A stretch of DNA of 27,232 nucleotides, from the NCBI RefSeq assembly GCF_003721225.1, contig NZ_RIZI01000162.1, positions 1-27,232 on the forward strand. Direction: 5' to 3'. Shown in pieces: positions 8,201-15,234 of this stretch; the first letter of the stretch is position 1; each line of letters starts with the position of its first letter. Made by a program: the position numbers and the translations under genes. The notes under the pieces are model-generated. The model was given only the letters and a program-made list of their open reading frames with translations, was not told the origin of the DNA and ran no database searches. Source of the DNA: Acidithiobacillus sulfuriphilus (GTDB taxonomy: Bacteria; Pseudomonadota; Gammaproteobacteria; Acidithiobacillales; Acidithiobacillaceae).

Positions 8201-10747
8201 ATGCCGGCCAGCAATTTTTTTCTTGAAGTCAATCCCAAAATCCCCCGCAAACTGGCCCGTCTCGTGGATCTCTCCGAAGACCTCTGGTATAGCTGGGACC
8301 GCCAGACCCGCAGCCTCTTTGCCCGCCTGGATCCCCCCCTGTGGCGCGCCACGGGTCACAATCCCAAGCTCTTCCTGCGCCTGGTGGATGAAAGCCGTTT
8401 GCAGGCTGCCGCCCAGGACCGCGTGTTCATCGATGTCTATCATCGCGTCCTGTCGGCGCGCGATACCTATCTTCTGGAGCCGCAAACCCAGGGCCCGGCG
8501 GGCGAGTTTGCCGCCGACGATCTCATCGGCTACTTTTGTGCCGAATACGGCCTGCATGAAAGCTTTCCCATTTATTCCGGTGGGCTGGGCATTCTCGCCG
8601 GCGATCACTGCAAGGCCGCCAGCGATTTGTCCTTGCCCTTCGTGAGCGTGGGTCTTCTCTACCGGCAGGGTTACTTCTCCCAGCGCATCGACGCCCAGGG
8701 CAATCAGCAGGCCGATTATACGGATGCCCGCTTTGAGGACCTGCCCGTGCGTCCGGTGCTGCGCCATGATGGCGGCGAGGTGCTCATCAGCCTCGACTGC
8801 TTTCCCGGCCGGGTCGTCAAGGCCAAGCTCTGGGTGGCGGAGGTCGGGCGGATCCGCCTGTATTTGCTGGATACGAACATCGCGGAAAACACGGAGCCGG
8901 ACCGCCATATTACCCATCGCCTCTATGGCGGCGATCTGCAAACACGCATTCAGCAGGAGATCGTCCTTGGTGTCGGCGGGGTGCGCGCGCTGCGGGCGGT
9001 GGGGCTGGCGCCCAGCGTCTGGCATATCAATGAAGGCCATGCCGCCTTTCTGGTGCTGGAGCGGATCCGCGAACTGGTGGGCCAGGGGCTGGATTTTTAC
9101 GCCGCCCTGGAGGCCGTTGCCGCCTCCACGGTCTTTACCACCCACACCCCGGTGCCCGCAGGACACGATATTTTTCCCGCCGACATGGTGCGGGAATATT
9201 TCGGGATGATGATTGCCGAGTGCGGGGTAGATGCGCCGGAATTTCTCGAACTGGGTGCTCACCCCGGCGAAGGTTTCAGCATGACGGCGCTGGCGGTGCG
9301 GGGATCGCGCTGGCAAAACGGCGTCAGCCGTATTCACGGCGGTGTGGCGGCGCGGATGCTGGCGCCCCTGTGGCCGGAGGTGCCCCCGGAGGAAAACCCT
9401 GTCGGCTACGTGACCAATGGGGTGCATATCCCCAGCTTTCTCGCGGCCGAGTGGGTGGATACCCTGGATCGTCTCCTGGGTGGTCAATGGCGCAATCAGC
9501 TTTCGCAGATCCCCTTCTGGGAGCGGGTGGCGCAGATCCCCGATCACCTCTTCTGGAGTATTCGCCAGACCCTGAAGAGCCAGATGTTGATGACGGTTCG
9601 CCAGCATCTGACCGAACAGCATCTGCGTAACGGCATGGGGGAGGCGCGCCTGGACCGGGTGTTGCGGCATCTCGACCCCATTGACCCCAATGTGCTGGTG
9701 GTGGGCTTCGCCCGGCGCTTCGCCACGTACAAGCGCGCCACCCTGCTCTTTGACGATATGGAGCGTTTGCGGCAACTGGCTACGCACAGCGAACGCCCCA
9801 TCGTTTTCCTCTTTGCCGGCAAGGCCCATCCTGCCGATAGCCCCGGCCAGGATTTGGTGCGCACCATCGCCCGTTTCGCCAATGATCCCCAGTTCCTGGG
9901 GCATATCCATATCATCGAGAACTACGACCTGGCCCTGGCCCGCCATCTGGTCAGCGGCGTCGATGTCTGGCTCAACAATCCGGAATACCCTCTGGAAGCC
10001 AGCGGCACCTCCGGAGAAAAGGCCGGTGCCAATGGCGTCATCAACCTGAGCGTCCTGGATGGCTGGTGGGGAGAGGGTTTCAACGGTCACAACGGCTGGG
10101 GCATCAAGCCCCATCCCGACGACGCCGGTGGCAACAGCCGTCATGACGAAGCCAACGAACTCTACACCCTCCTGGAACAGGAGGTGGCCCCGCTCTATTA
10201 CGACCGGGGCAGCTACGGCTATGCCCCCGGCTGGGTGAAGATGTCCAAGGCCTCCATGAAAAGCATCATTCCCCGCTTTAATGCCGAGCGCATGGTGACG
10301 GACTATGTCGGCGATGCCTATCGGCCGGCGGCCAGCAATGGGCGGCGTTTTGCGGCGGACAGCTTTGTCGCGGCCCAGGTGCTGGCGGTATGGAAGAGCC
10401 GGGTTCGCGAGCTATGGCCCCAGGTGCGCCTGTTCAGCCTGGAGGGGCGGCGCGAGCGCCTGCAACTGGGCCAGGGAATGGAGCTGCATCTGGATGTGGA
10501 TCTGGGAGGTTTGAATCCCGCCGACGTGGTGGTGGAACTGCTCCTGGAGCGCGAATATGAAGCCCTGCAGCGCAGCCCGGACAGCTATCGCTTTCTCCCG
10601 GCGGGGCTGAGCGATCAGGGGCGGGAGCATTTCATGCTGTCTCTGACCCCGGATCTCTGCGGCAGCCTGCGCTATCGGATCCGGACCTTTCCTTATCACA
10701 CGCTGCTGACGCATCCTTATGAAATGGGCCTCATGCGCTGGCTGTAA
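8201..10747 (+). CDS. glgP: Alpha-glucan (glycogen) phosphorylase, GT35
   Basis: This PLP enzyme releases glucose 1-phosphate from glycogen or maltodextrin. At 848 residues it belongs to the Thermus/archaeal-type branch of glucan phosphorylases, not the E. coli GlgP/MalP branch. The N-terminus (residues about 10-115) has the DUF3417-like start KIPRKLARLVDLSEDLWYSW. IYSGGLGILAGDH, TTHTPVPAGHD (313-323), GFARRFATYKRA and FAGKAHPADSPG follow. EASGTSGEKAGANG contains the PLP lysine at about residue 607. The start is ATG with AAGGGAG upstream. It stops only 15 bases from the convergent stop of the next gene. glgA lies about 7 kb away on the other strand, so both glycogen synthesis and breakdown are represented. 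The C-terminal 150 residues are less conserved. Confidence 0.95.
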   Translation: MPASNFFLEVNPKIPRKLARLVDLSEDLWYSWDRQTRSLFARLDPPLWRATGHNPKLFLRLVDESRLQAAAQDRVFIDVYHRVLSARDTYLLEPQTQGPAGEFAADDLIGYFCAEYGLHESFPIYSGGLGILAGDHCKAASDLSLPFVSVGLLYRQGYFSQRIDAQGNQQADYTDARFEDLPVRPVLRHDGGEVLISLDCFPGRVVKAKLWVAEVGRIRLYLLDTNIAENTEPDRHITHRLYGGDLQTRIQQEIVLGVGGVRALRAVGLAPSVWHINEGHAAFLVLERIRELVGQGLDFYAALEAVAASTVFTTHTPVPAGHDIFPADMVREYFGMMIAECGVDAPEFLELGAHPGEGFSMTALAVRGSRWQNGVSRIHGGVAARMLAPLWPEVPPEENPVGYVTNGVHIPSFLAAEWVDTLDRLLGGQWRNQLSQIPFWERVAQIPDHLFWSIRQTLKSQMLMTVRQHLTEQHLRNGMGEARLDRVLRHLDPIDPNVLVVGFARRFATYKRATLLFDDMERLRQLATHSERPIVFLFAGKAHPADSPGQDLVRTIARFANDPQFLGHIHIIENYDLALARHLVSGVDVWLNNPEYPLEASGTSGEKAGANGVINLSVLDGWWGEGFNGHNGWGIKPHPDDAGGNSRHDEANELYTLLEQEVAPLYYDRGSYGYAPGWVKMSKASMKSIIPRFNAERMVTDYVGDAYRPAASNGRRFAADSFVAAQVLAVWKSRVRELWPQVRLFSLEGRRERLQLGQGMELHLDVDLGGLNPADVVVELLLEREYEALQRSPDSYRFLPAGLSDQGREHFMLSLTPDLCGSLRYRIRTFPYHTLLTHPYEMGLMRWL

Positions 10748-10762
10748 GACCCGGGCTACCCC

Positions 10763-11320
10763 TTATAAACGACTGGCAGCGGGCTGGCGGGGCCTGAGGA
10801 AGCGCAGCTCCGCCTCCTTGACGCCAAAATCCAGCGCCTTGCTGACGCTGCCCATGAGGATGTCGGCGGCCATGCGGTAGCGGGGATTCATGGTATCCCA
10901 GACGACACCGTGAATGACCCGGCCCGAGCGCAGCACAATGGCCACCTGTTCACCACAGCGGTTGCCGCCGTTTTTGCGAAAAAAGAGATCTTGGGAAAGG
11001 GCGATCTGATCCGGGCGATTGGGGCCGCAGGCGGCAATATCCGGGTCGCTGCTGGTCTGATCGGGGACGGCGTTATAGGCCGTGACCCGCTGCAGATACA
11101 AGACCTCATGCTGAATGAGCAGGGCCCCATCATCATGGTCGGCGGAGACATCGGCCACCGTCGCGGCGGCGCCATCGCCTCCCCACTGGGAGTCATTGGC
11201 GCTGGCCTCCACCTTGTGCAGCAGGTGCAAGGGTAGATCCGGCTGCGCAAAATTCGTGCTGTTGGGCAACACGAGGGTAAACAAAGCCAATGCCAGCCCT
11301 GCAGAAAGTTGTTGAAGCAT
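10763..11320 (-). CDS. Secreted double-psi beta-barrel (RlpA/3D-domain-like) protein
   Basis: A 185-residue protein with an N-terminal signal peptide (MLQQLSAGLALALFTLVLP, cleavage probably near residue 25). The mature part has a pattern seen in double-psi beta-barrels of the RlpA/barwin/3D-domain type: VTAYNA, then AACGPN, an IALSQDLF segment, RCGEQVAIV, GVVWDTMNP with a conserved-looking aspartate, ADI(L)MGS and FGVKEAELRFL. The two cysteines of AACG and RCG could form a disulfide in the periplasm. Proteins of this fold include lytic transglycosylase-like RlpA and cell-wall binding proteins, but catalysis here is unproven. The start at 11320 has AAGGAGG six bases upstream; 24 extra upstream codons are open but lack a better site. 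It converges on glgP. Confidence 0.7.
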   Translation of the reverse strand: MLQQLSAGLALALFTLVLPNSTNFAQPDLPLHLLHKVEASANDSQWGGDGAAATVADVSADHDDGALLIQHEVLYLQRVTAYNAVPDQTSSDPDIAACGPNRPDQIALSQDLFFRKNGGNRCGEQVAIVLRSGRVIHGVVWDTMNPRYRMAADILMGSVSKALDFGVKEAELRFLRPRQPAASRL

Positions 11321-11410
11321 ATATGGCCTCCTTACTGAGCAATTGGTCATACGGACCGGATTCCGGGTCGGCCTAGCGGAATCCATGCTCAAAAAATGAA
11401 TAGGAACAAT

Positions 11411-11438
11411 ATTTTACATAAAAACCAGAAGAAATCAA
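11411..11438 (-). promoter_or_regulatory. Predicted sigma-70 promoter of the secreted beta-barrel gene
   Basis: Read on the minus strand, TTGATT (11438-11433) and TAAAAT (11416-11411) are 16 bases apart, in an AT-rich island unlike the surrounding GC-rich DNA. This gives a 5' leader of about 85 bases before the ATG at 11320. Confidence 0.45.
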
Positions 11439-11506
11439 TGTGATATAAAACATAATCATAAACAATATGTTATGGGCAGATCCAAAAGCCATGTCTTGGT
11501 CTGAGG

Positions 11507-11621
11507 AGGGGATTCCCCTGTCGCGCCGCGACATTGGGCGGCATCATGACGGCTGCCGCCTCGCTGTCAGCCCGGGTGGGAAACTCCTTCCCAAAAAGCA
11601 CCGCCGCGGTTTTTCGCGGCG
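11507..11621 (+). promoter_or_regulatory. Highly structured leader upstream of the hemolysin III gene
   Basis: Consecutive perfect or near-perfect stem-loops are packed into 115 bases. AGGGG/CCCCT spans 11507-11519 (3-base loop). TGTCGC/GCGACA spans 11519-11533 (3-base loop). GGGCGGC/GCCGCCT spans 11536-11561. TGGGAA/TTCCCA spans 11577-11593. CGCCGCG/CGCGGCG spans 11602-11621 (6-base loop). GACA 11530-11533 can alternatively pair with TGTC 11565-11568, which is mutually exclusive with the second hairpin. I could not match it to a riboswitch class I know. Confidence 0.4.
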
Positions 11622-11686
11622 CCCTTGGTCCTGCGCCGGGGATGGAGTATGGTGAAGAGGGCATGGGGGATTGGCGGGAGGGGATG

Positions 11687-12340
11687 ATGGGGCAAGAAAC
11701 TGGCCTGGGGCCGCGTGAGCAGACGCGGGTGGAGGAATGGATCAATAGCATCCTGCATGGCGCAGGTGCCGTCCTGGCGCTGTTGGTATTCATTCTGTGG
11801 TTGGCCGGGGCGGGGCTTCACAGCAGCCGGCTGGCAGTAGCCAGCGTGAGTGTTTTTGTGCTTACCGTGGTGCTGCTCTATCTCGCATCCACTATTTATC
11901 ACCTCCTGCCGCCGGGGCGCGTCAAGGTGATTTTTCAGTTGGTGGATCGTTCCGCCATTTACCTGCTCATCGCCGGCACCTATACGCCGGTGACCCTCAT
12001 GGTCCTCCATGACCCCTGGGGCTGGACGCTCTTTGGCCTGGAATGGGGCCTCGCGGCGCTGGGCATTGCCCTGCTGGCCGTGGGGGGAACGCGCGGCCAG
12101 TCGGTCTCCCTATGGCTGTACCTCCTCATGGGCTGGCTGGTCGTCTTTGCCGCAGTCCCCATCTACGAGGCTGCGCCGGGCTGGTTTTTGTGGTGGCTGG
12201 CGGCGGGCGGCATCGCTTATTCGGTCGGCGTGCTTTTTTTTGTGCTGGATCATTGGAAATATTTCCATTCCGTCTGGCATGCCTTCGTTATTGCCGGAAC
12301 GGCATTGCAGTTTTGGGCGATTCTGCAATATGCGGGTTAA
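11687..12340 (+). CDS. Hemolysin III / PAQR family integral membrane protein
   Basis: A 217-residue, seven-helix membrane protein of the HlyIII (YqfA/PAQR) family. The family signature residues are present. These are an N-terminal E-x2-N-x3-H motif (EEWINSILHGAG), S-x3-H in helix 2-3 (ASTIYHLLP), an aspartate in VDRSAIYLLIAGTYTP, and H-x3-H near the C-terminus (HSVWHAF). They form a zinc-binding site in this superfamily. Despite the name, hemolytic activity is not established for most members; membrane-lipid homeostasis roles have been proposed. I chose the ATG at 11687 (GGAGG five bases upstream) over open upstream starts as far as 11534, because the extra residues are low-complexity and overlap the stem-loops. 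The next gene has its own promoter. Confidence 0.88.
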   Translation: MGQETGLGPREQTRVEEWINSILHGAGAVLALLVFILWLAGAGLHSSRLAVASVSVFVLTVVLLYLASTIYHLLPPGRVKVIFQLVDRSAIYLLIAGTYTPVTLMVLHDPWGWTLFGLEWGLAALGIALLAVGGTRGQSVSLWLYLLMGWLVVFAAVPIYEAAPGWFLWWLAAGGIAYSVGVLFFVLDHWKYFHSVWHAFVIAGTALQFWAILQYAG

Positions 12341-12365
12341 TGGCGTTATGCCATCGACTAGCGTT

Positions 12366-12394
12366 TTGTTGTTTTTTTGGCTATGCTGTATGTG
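12366..12394 (+). promoter_or_regulatory. Predicted promoter of the Lpp-like lipoprotein gene
   Basis: TTGTTG (12366-12371) and TATGTG (12389-12394) are 17 bases apart, with seven T's directly after the -35. This gives a leader of about 25-30 bases before the ATG at 12425. The -10 is weak by consensus. Confidence 0.35.
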
Positions 12395-12424
12395 CTCGTT
12401 ACCAACCCAACAAAGGAGCCTGCT

Positions 12425-12730
12425 ATGAGCAAGTTGTCCACCGCTTTGAAAGTAACCGCCTTGATCCTCCCCTTGGGCCTCGCCGGCTGCGCCACGACCT
12501 CTGACCTCGACAAGGTCGCCGCCAAGGCTGATGCCGCGCAGTCCACCGCCAACGAAGCGCTGGCCAAGGCCAACGCTGCCCAGAACACCGGCAATGAGGC
12601 CCTGAGCAAGGCCAGCGCTGCCCAGAGCACCGCTGACCAGGCCATGAGCACTGCGAATGCTGCCAACCAGAAGGCGGAAGAAGCCAATGCGAAGGTAGAG
12701 CGCATGTTCAAAAAGGCCATGATGAAGTAA
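12425..12730 (+). CDS. Lpp-like outer-membrane lipoprotein with 14-residue coiled-coil repeats
   Basis: A 101-residue lipoprotein. The signal peptide ends in the lipobox LAGC with the lipidated Cys22. The mature chain is an Ala/Asn/Lys-rich helix built from four tandem 14-residue units (residues 37-50, 51-64, 65-78, 79-92), each beginning AAQ or AAN. It ends in a basic tail with a C-terminal lysine (KKAMMK). This is the architecture of Braun-type Lpp and Pseudomonas OprI, where the terminal lysine can be linked to peptidoglycan by an L,D-transpeptidase. A gene for such a transpeptidase converges on this one. The start is set by AAAGGAG upstream and the lipobox distance. A strong terminator follows 15 bases after the stop. 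Lpp family membership is secure by architecture; cross-linking is inference. Confidence 0.88.
   Translation: MSKLSTALKVTALILPLGLAGCATTSDLDKVAAKADAAQSTANEALAKANAAQNTGNEALSKASAAQSTADQAMSTANAANQKAEEANAKVERMFKKAMMK
12533..12700 (+). repeat. Four tandem 42-base coding repeats in the lipoprotein gene
   Basis: Four in-frame 42-base units encode the 14-residue repeats of the Lpp-like protein. The first three are clearly related at nucleotide level (GC-rich Gln-x-Thr-x-x-Glu/Gln-Ala core); the fourth has diverged. Such units can expand or contract by slippage or recombination. Confidence 0.7.
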
Positions 12731-12745
12731 TTTGGCCGTTAGTAC

Positions 12746-12780
12746 AAAAAAACCCCGTTGGGCGACCAGCGGGGTTTTTT
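12746..12780. terminator. Bidirectional terminator between the lipoprotein and L,D-transpeptidase genes
   Basis: A 10-bp stem (12752-12761 with 12766-12775, one G-U pair) is closed by a GCGA tetraloop of GNRA type. It is flanked by seven A's (12746-12752) on one side and six T's (12775-12780) on the other. It can therefore stop the plus-strand lipoprotein transcript and the minus-strand transpeptidase transcript. Confidence 0.9.
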
Positions 12781-12821
12781 GTTTCCACATCCGGGTGCGA
12801 TAGGGGCGCCGGGAGGGAGAT

Positions 12822-14114
12822 TCAGCGCTCCGTCACCGTCTCACCCGACGCAAAAACGTCCTTCTCCGGGTTTTCGTCCAGAAGCGGTGCCCCACAGCGG
12901 ATCCCCAAGTTCTTTTCGATGCGCTCGGCCACGGCTGCGGCGGCTGTTTTGCTGGGATAGGGCCCAGCCCGGAGGGTGAGGACGCCATTGGCAAGGCTGC
13001 TGGCGCTGGACACGGGCGGCTGCATCTGCGCCAGCAGCCCCATCACCTTTTGGGCATTGCCGGGGTCGCGAAAATGGGCAACGGGGAGATACCAGGAGCG
13101 GGCGGCGGCCTTGCTGCTCACTGGCGCCGCCTGTTCCTCCGCCGTCCCGTCAGCAGCGTCCATGGGGGGCTGGATGGCTTCCGCCGGGGTCCGTATTTGC
13201 TGCTCCGTGCCCGTCAGGGCCGTGGGTATGCCTCGGCCGGCCTGGGCAATTTGCAGGATGCGCTGCCAGGGAACGGGCGTGCCGGGTGGAAGTTGGCGGG
13301 CGATCCATTCGCCGAGATCCCGCTCCAAATGGGCGTCGGGAGTCCCATCGATGACCTGGAAAGCCTGGAGATAGTAGACCCCCTGACGATGGCCGAGGAG
13401 CCAGGGCTGGTTGACGATGCGTACGCTGGTCCCCACCGGGATGTTGGCAAAGAGCCGGCTGATGTCCTCGGGGTAGAGACGGATGCAGCCATGGCTCACC
13501 CGCATGCCGACGCCCCAGGGCTTGTTGCTGCCGTGGATGAGATAGCCGGGGAGGGTGAGGCGCAGGGCGTATTGGCCCAGGGGATTGTCGGGCCCGGCGG
13601 GCACCACGGCCGGCAGCGGATCGCCGTTGTTGGCGTGTTCTTCCCGGATGCTCGCCGGGGGGGTCCAACTGGGGTCCTTGATCTTTCCCGTCACACTGGC
13701 CTGGCCGACGGGGGTGCGCCAGCCTTCGCGCCCGATGCCGATGGGGTAGGTGACCACCTCCGGCGGGACGCCCGGGCGGGCCGGGGGATAGTAAAAGAGG
13801 CGCATGGCCGCGACATTGATGACGATACCCTGCCGGGGCGTGTCGGGCAGGATATATTCGCTGGGGAGGAGGACATGGGCGCCCGCCTTGGGCAGCCAGG
13901 GATCCACGCCCGGGTTGGCGATGGTGATCTGGTCATAACCGAGATCATAGCGGCGACCGATATCCAGCAGGGTCTCCTCCTGGCGGACCGTAACGGTTGC
14001 CAAGCCACCGACGATGTTGTCCCCCTGAGGGGGAAGAGGATAGGTGGCTGACCATGCCCAAAGGGGCGCAAGCCCCCCCGCCAGCAAGGTCCAACGGGCC
14101 AGGAAATACCGCAT
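12822..14114 (-). CDS. Periplasmic L,D-transpeptidase with LysM, YkuD and SPOR-like domains
   Basis: An ErfK/YbiS-type enzyme of 430 residues that would form or use 3-3 peptidoglycan cross-links or attach lipoprotein to peptidoglycan. A signal peptide (residues 1-23) is followed by a LysM-like segment (about 40-85: VRQEETLLDIGRRYDLGYDQI to VLLPSEYILP). The YkuD catalytic domain (about 96-235) has His194 (LIHGS) and the full SHGCIRL motif with His208, catalytic Cys210 and Arg212. After a Pro/Ala-rich linker (300-340), a SPOR-like domain (about 340-410: WYLPVAHFRD, VLTLRAGPYPSKTAA) probably binds denuded glycan strands. The SPOR tail is unusual for this family. The start has AAGGGAG upstream. 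It lies 13 bases after the FIST gene, so it is probably the last gene of the nth operon. Confidence 0.93.
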   Translation of the reverse strand: MRYFLARWTLLAGGLAPLWAWSATYPLPPQGDNIVGGLATVTVRQEETLLDIGRRYDLGYDQITIANPGVDPWLPKAGAHVLLPSEYILPDTPRQGIVINVAAMRLFYYPPARPGVPPEVVTYPIGIGREGWRTPVGQASVTGKIKDPSWTPPASIREEHANNGDPLPAVVPAGPDNPLGQYALRLTLPGYLIHGSNKPWGVGMRVSHGCIRLYPEDISRLFANIPVGTSVRIVNQPWLLGHRQGVYYLQAFQVIDGTPDAHLERDLGEWIARQLPPGTPVPWQRILQIAQAGRGIPTALTGTEQQIRTPAEAIQPPMDAADGTAEEQAAPVSSKAAARSWYLPVAHFRDPGNAQKVMGLLAQMQPPVSSASSLANGVLTLRAGPYPSKTAAAAVAERIEKNLGIRCGAPLLDENPEKDVFASGETVTER

Positions 14115-14127
14115 AAACGCTCCCTTC

Positions 14128-15234
14128 TTAACCGTACTCCGTCTGCGCGGAGAATAAGTAAAATATTTTACTATAACGTAAAATCCGGTTTTCTTCCTCT
14201 ATGGGGGCTATTTCTGCCAGGTCATAGGCGCCGATGCACGGAACGCCGGGGAAAAATTCCTGCCAGAGGGCGTGATCGCGATCGCTGCCGGAGAAAAACG
14301 CGGCATCCCGGCCCACGGAGGAAAACACCCAGGCAAAATCAGGCGCCGGCTGGCTGGCCCGGGCGGTACTGAGGGCCATGCGGGTATCCCGTTCGGCGAC
14401 CTGGGGATCGCGCAGGGCGAAAAAGGCGCGGGCATCGGCGGCCAGGCTGCGCTCCAGCCAGAGACCGCTGCGATTGAGGTCGGTGGCGCGAATATGGATC
14501 CATTGCGGCGGTGCTGCGGAGGGTTGCCCGGGGCGCAGCTCGCCCACCAGCAGGCGTTCCAGGGGCAGGCGGGCCTCTTCCCGGATGCTGAAGGGCAGAC
14601 TTTGGGCCAGCAGGGGAAGGGCCGAATAGCGCTCCAGCCGCAGCAGCAGGTTGCCTTCCTGGAGGCTCACGGCCAGGGGGGTATTGAGGGGACGCATGCC
14701 CGGCGAATAGGCTGCCTGTAGACGGACGGCGCCCTCCACCAGGGCCTCGCAGGGCCCTGGGATGGGCTGGGCGTTTTGCCAGAAGCGGGTACCGCGACCG
14801 CTGAGGAAGCCCATGCGCGGCGCACGTTGCAGCCAGGCGCCGTGGCATTGTTCCAGGCGGGCCATGCTCAGGATGGTTTGGTCCTGAACCTGGGCTGTGA
14901 CCGGCGAAAGGCCGAAAGGCGGTGCCAGGAGCAGGACGGCACAGGCGTTTTCCCCAATGGCGTAGCCCTCCTCGGTGATTACGCCGGGGACCGTGGCCAC
15001 CAGGAGGCGCAGGCAGGCGAGTTGGCGCATGACCTGGCGGATGGCCTCGGGGGCGATCCGGGCGAGGCTGGGGCTGAAGAGGCAGAGGGCGGCACTGACC
15101 GGTTGCCCCGCCAGTTTGGGGATGGCTCGCGCCAAGGCGCGGTGGAGGAGCTCCTGGGGTGCTTGGGGGCCGATGGCCAAGCCGGTGCTGGCGGGTCTTA
15201 GCGGCGCTCGGCCCACTGCTGCTTTTCCGGCCAT
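14128..15234 (-). CDS. FIST-domain protein (predicted ligand-sensing)
   Basis: A 368-residue cytoplasmic protein without membrane segments. The N-terminal half begins with an IGPQAPQELLHRALARA helix, followed by ALCLFSPS, as in FIST_N. The C-terminal part has DFAWVFSSVGRDAAFFSGSDRD, then FFPGVPCIGAYDLAEIAPI and a short final strand, matching the FIST_C pattern (G-x-x-x-x-GEI-P-like region). FIST proteins are predicted sensory domains, often near or fused to signalling modules; no such module is attached here. The ATG at 15234 overlaps the nth stop by 37 bases and has no good ribosome binding site. A GTG at residue 7 or TTG at residue 19 are alternatives. Either way, translation is probably coupled to nth. 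Confidence 0.72.
   Translation of the reverse strand: MAGKAAVGRAPLRPASTGLAIGPQAPQELLHRALARAIPKLAGQPVSAALCLFSPSLARIAPEAIRQVMRQLACLRLLVATVPGVITEEGYAIGENACAVLLLAPPFGLSPVTAQVQDQTILSMARLEQCHGAWLQRAPRMGFLSGRGTRFWQNAQPIPGPCEALVEGAVRLQAAYSPGMRPLNTPLAVSLQEGNLLLRLERYSALPLLAQSLPFSIREEARLPLERLLVGELRPGQPSAAPPQWIHIRATDLNRSGLWLERSLAADARAFFALRDPQVAERDTRMALSTARASQPAPDFAWVFSSVGRDAAFFSGSDRDHALWQEFFPGVPCIGAYDLAEIAPIEEENRILRYSKIFYLFSAQTEYG

Larger units (their letters stand above)
11321..11686. other. 366-base gene-free divergent intergenic region
   Basis: No credible gene fits here. Bases 11321-11400 are the leader of the minus-strand beta-barrel gene. Bases 11400-11475 are strikingly AT-rich and hold its promoter and probably that of the hemolysin III gene, although I see no convincing plus-strand -35/-10 pair. 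Bases 11500-11625 are a run of stem-loops described separately. The hemolysin III reading frame stays open to 11534 in this region, but the residues there do not look like family sequence. Confidence 0.6.

Noticed and set aside
8180..10144. A 654-codon minus-strand open frame opposite glgP
   Set aside because: Antisense shadow of a well-conserved phosphorylase; no ribosome binding site or family features.
11507..11621. yybP-ykoY (manganese) or fluoride riboswitch in the hemolysin III leader
   Set aside because: I looked for the conserved 5' GGGGAGUA-type segment and 3' GACCUUCC-type segment, and for the fluoride motif, and did not find convincing matches.
11602..11621. Minus-strand terminator (GC hairpin followed by T's on the minus strand)
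   Set aside because: No minus-strand gene ends here, so it is kept only as part of the leader structure.
11534..11686. Upstream ATGs as the hemolysin III start
   Set aside because: The added residues are low-complexity, overlap the stem-loops and lack family similarity; the ATG at 11687 has GGAGG at good spacing.
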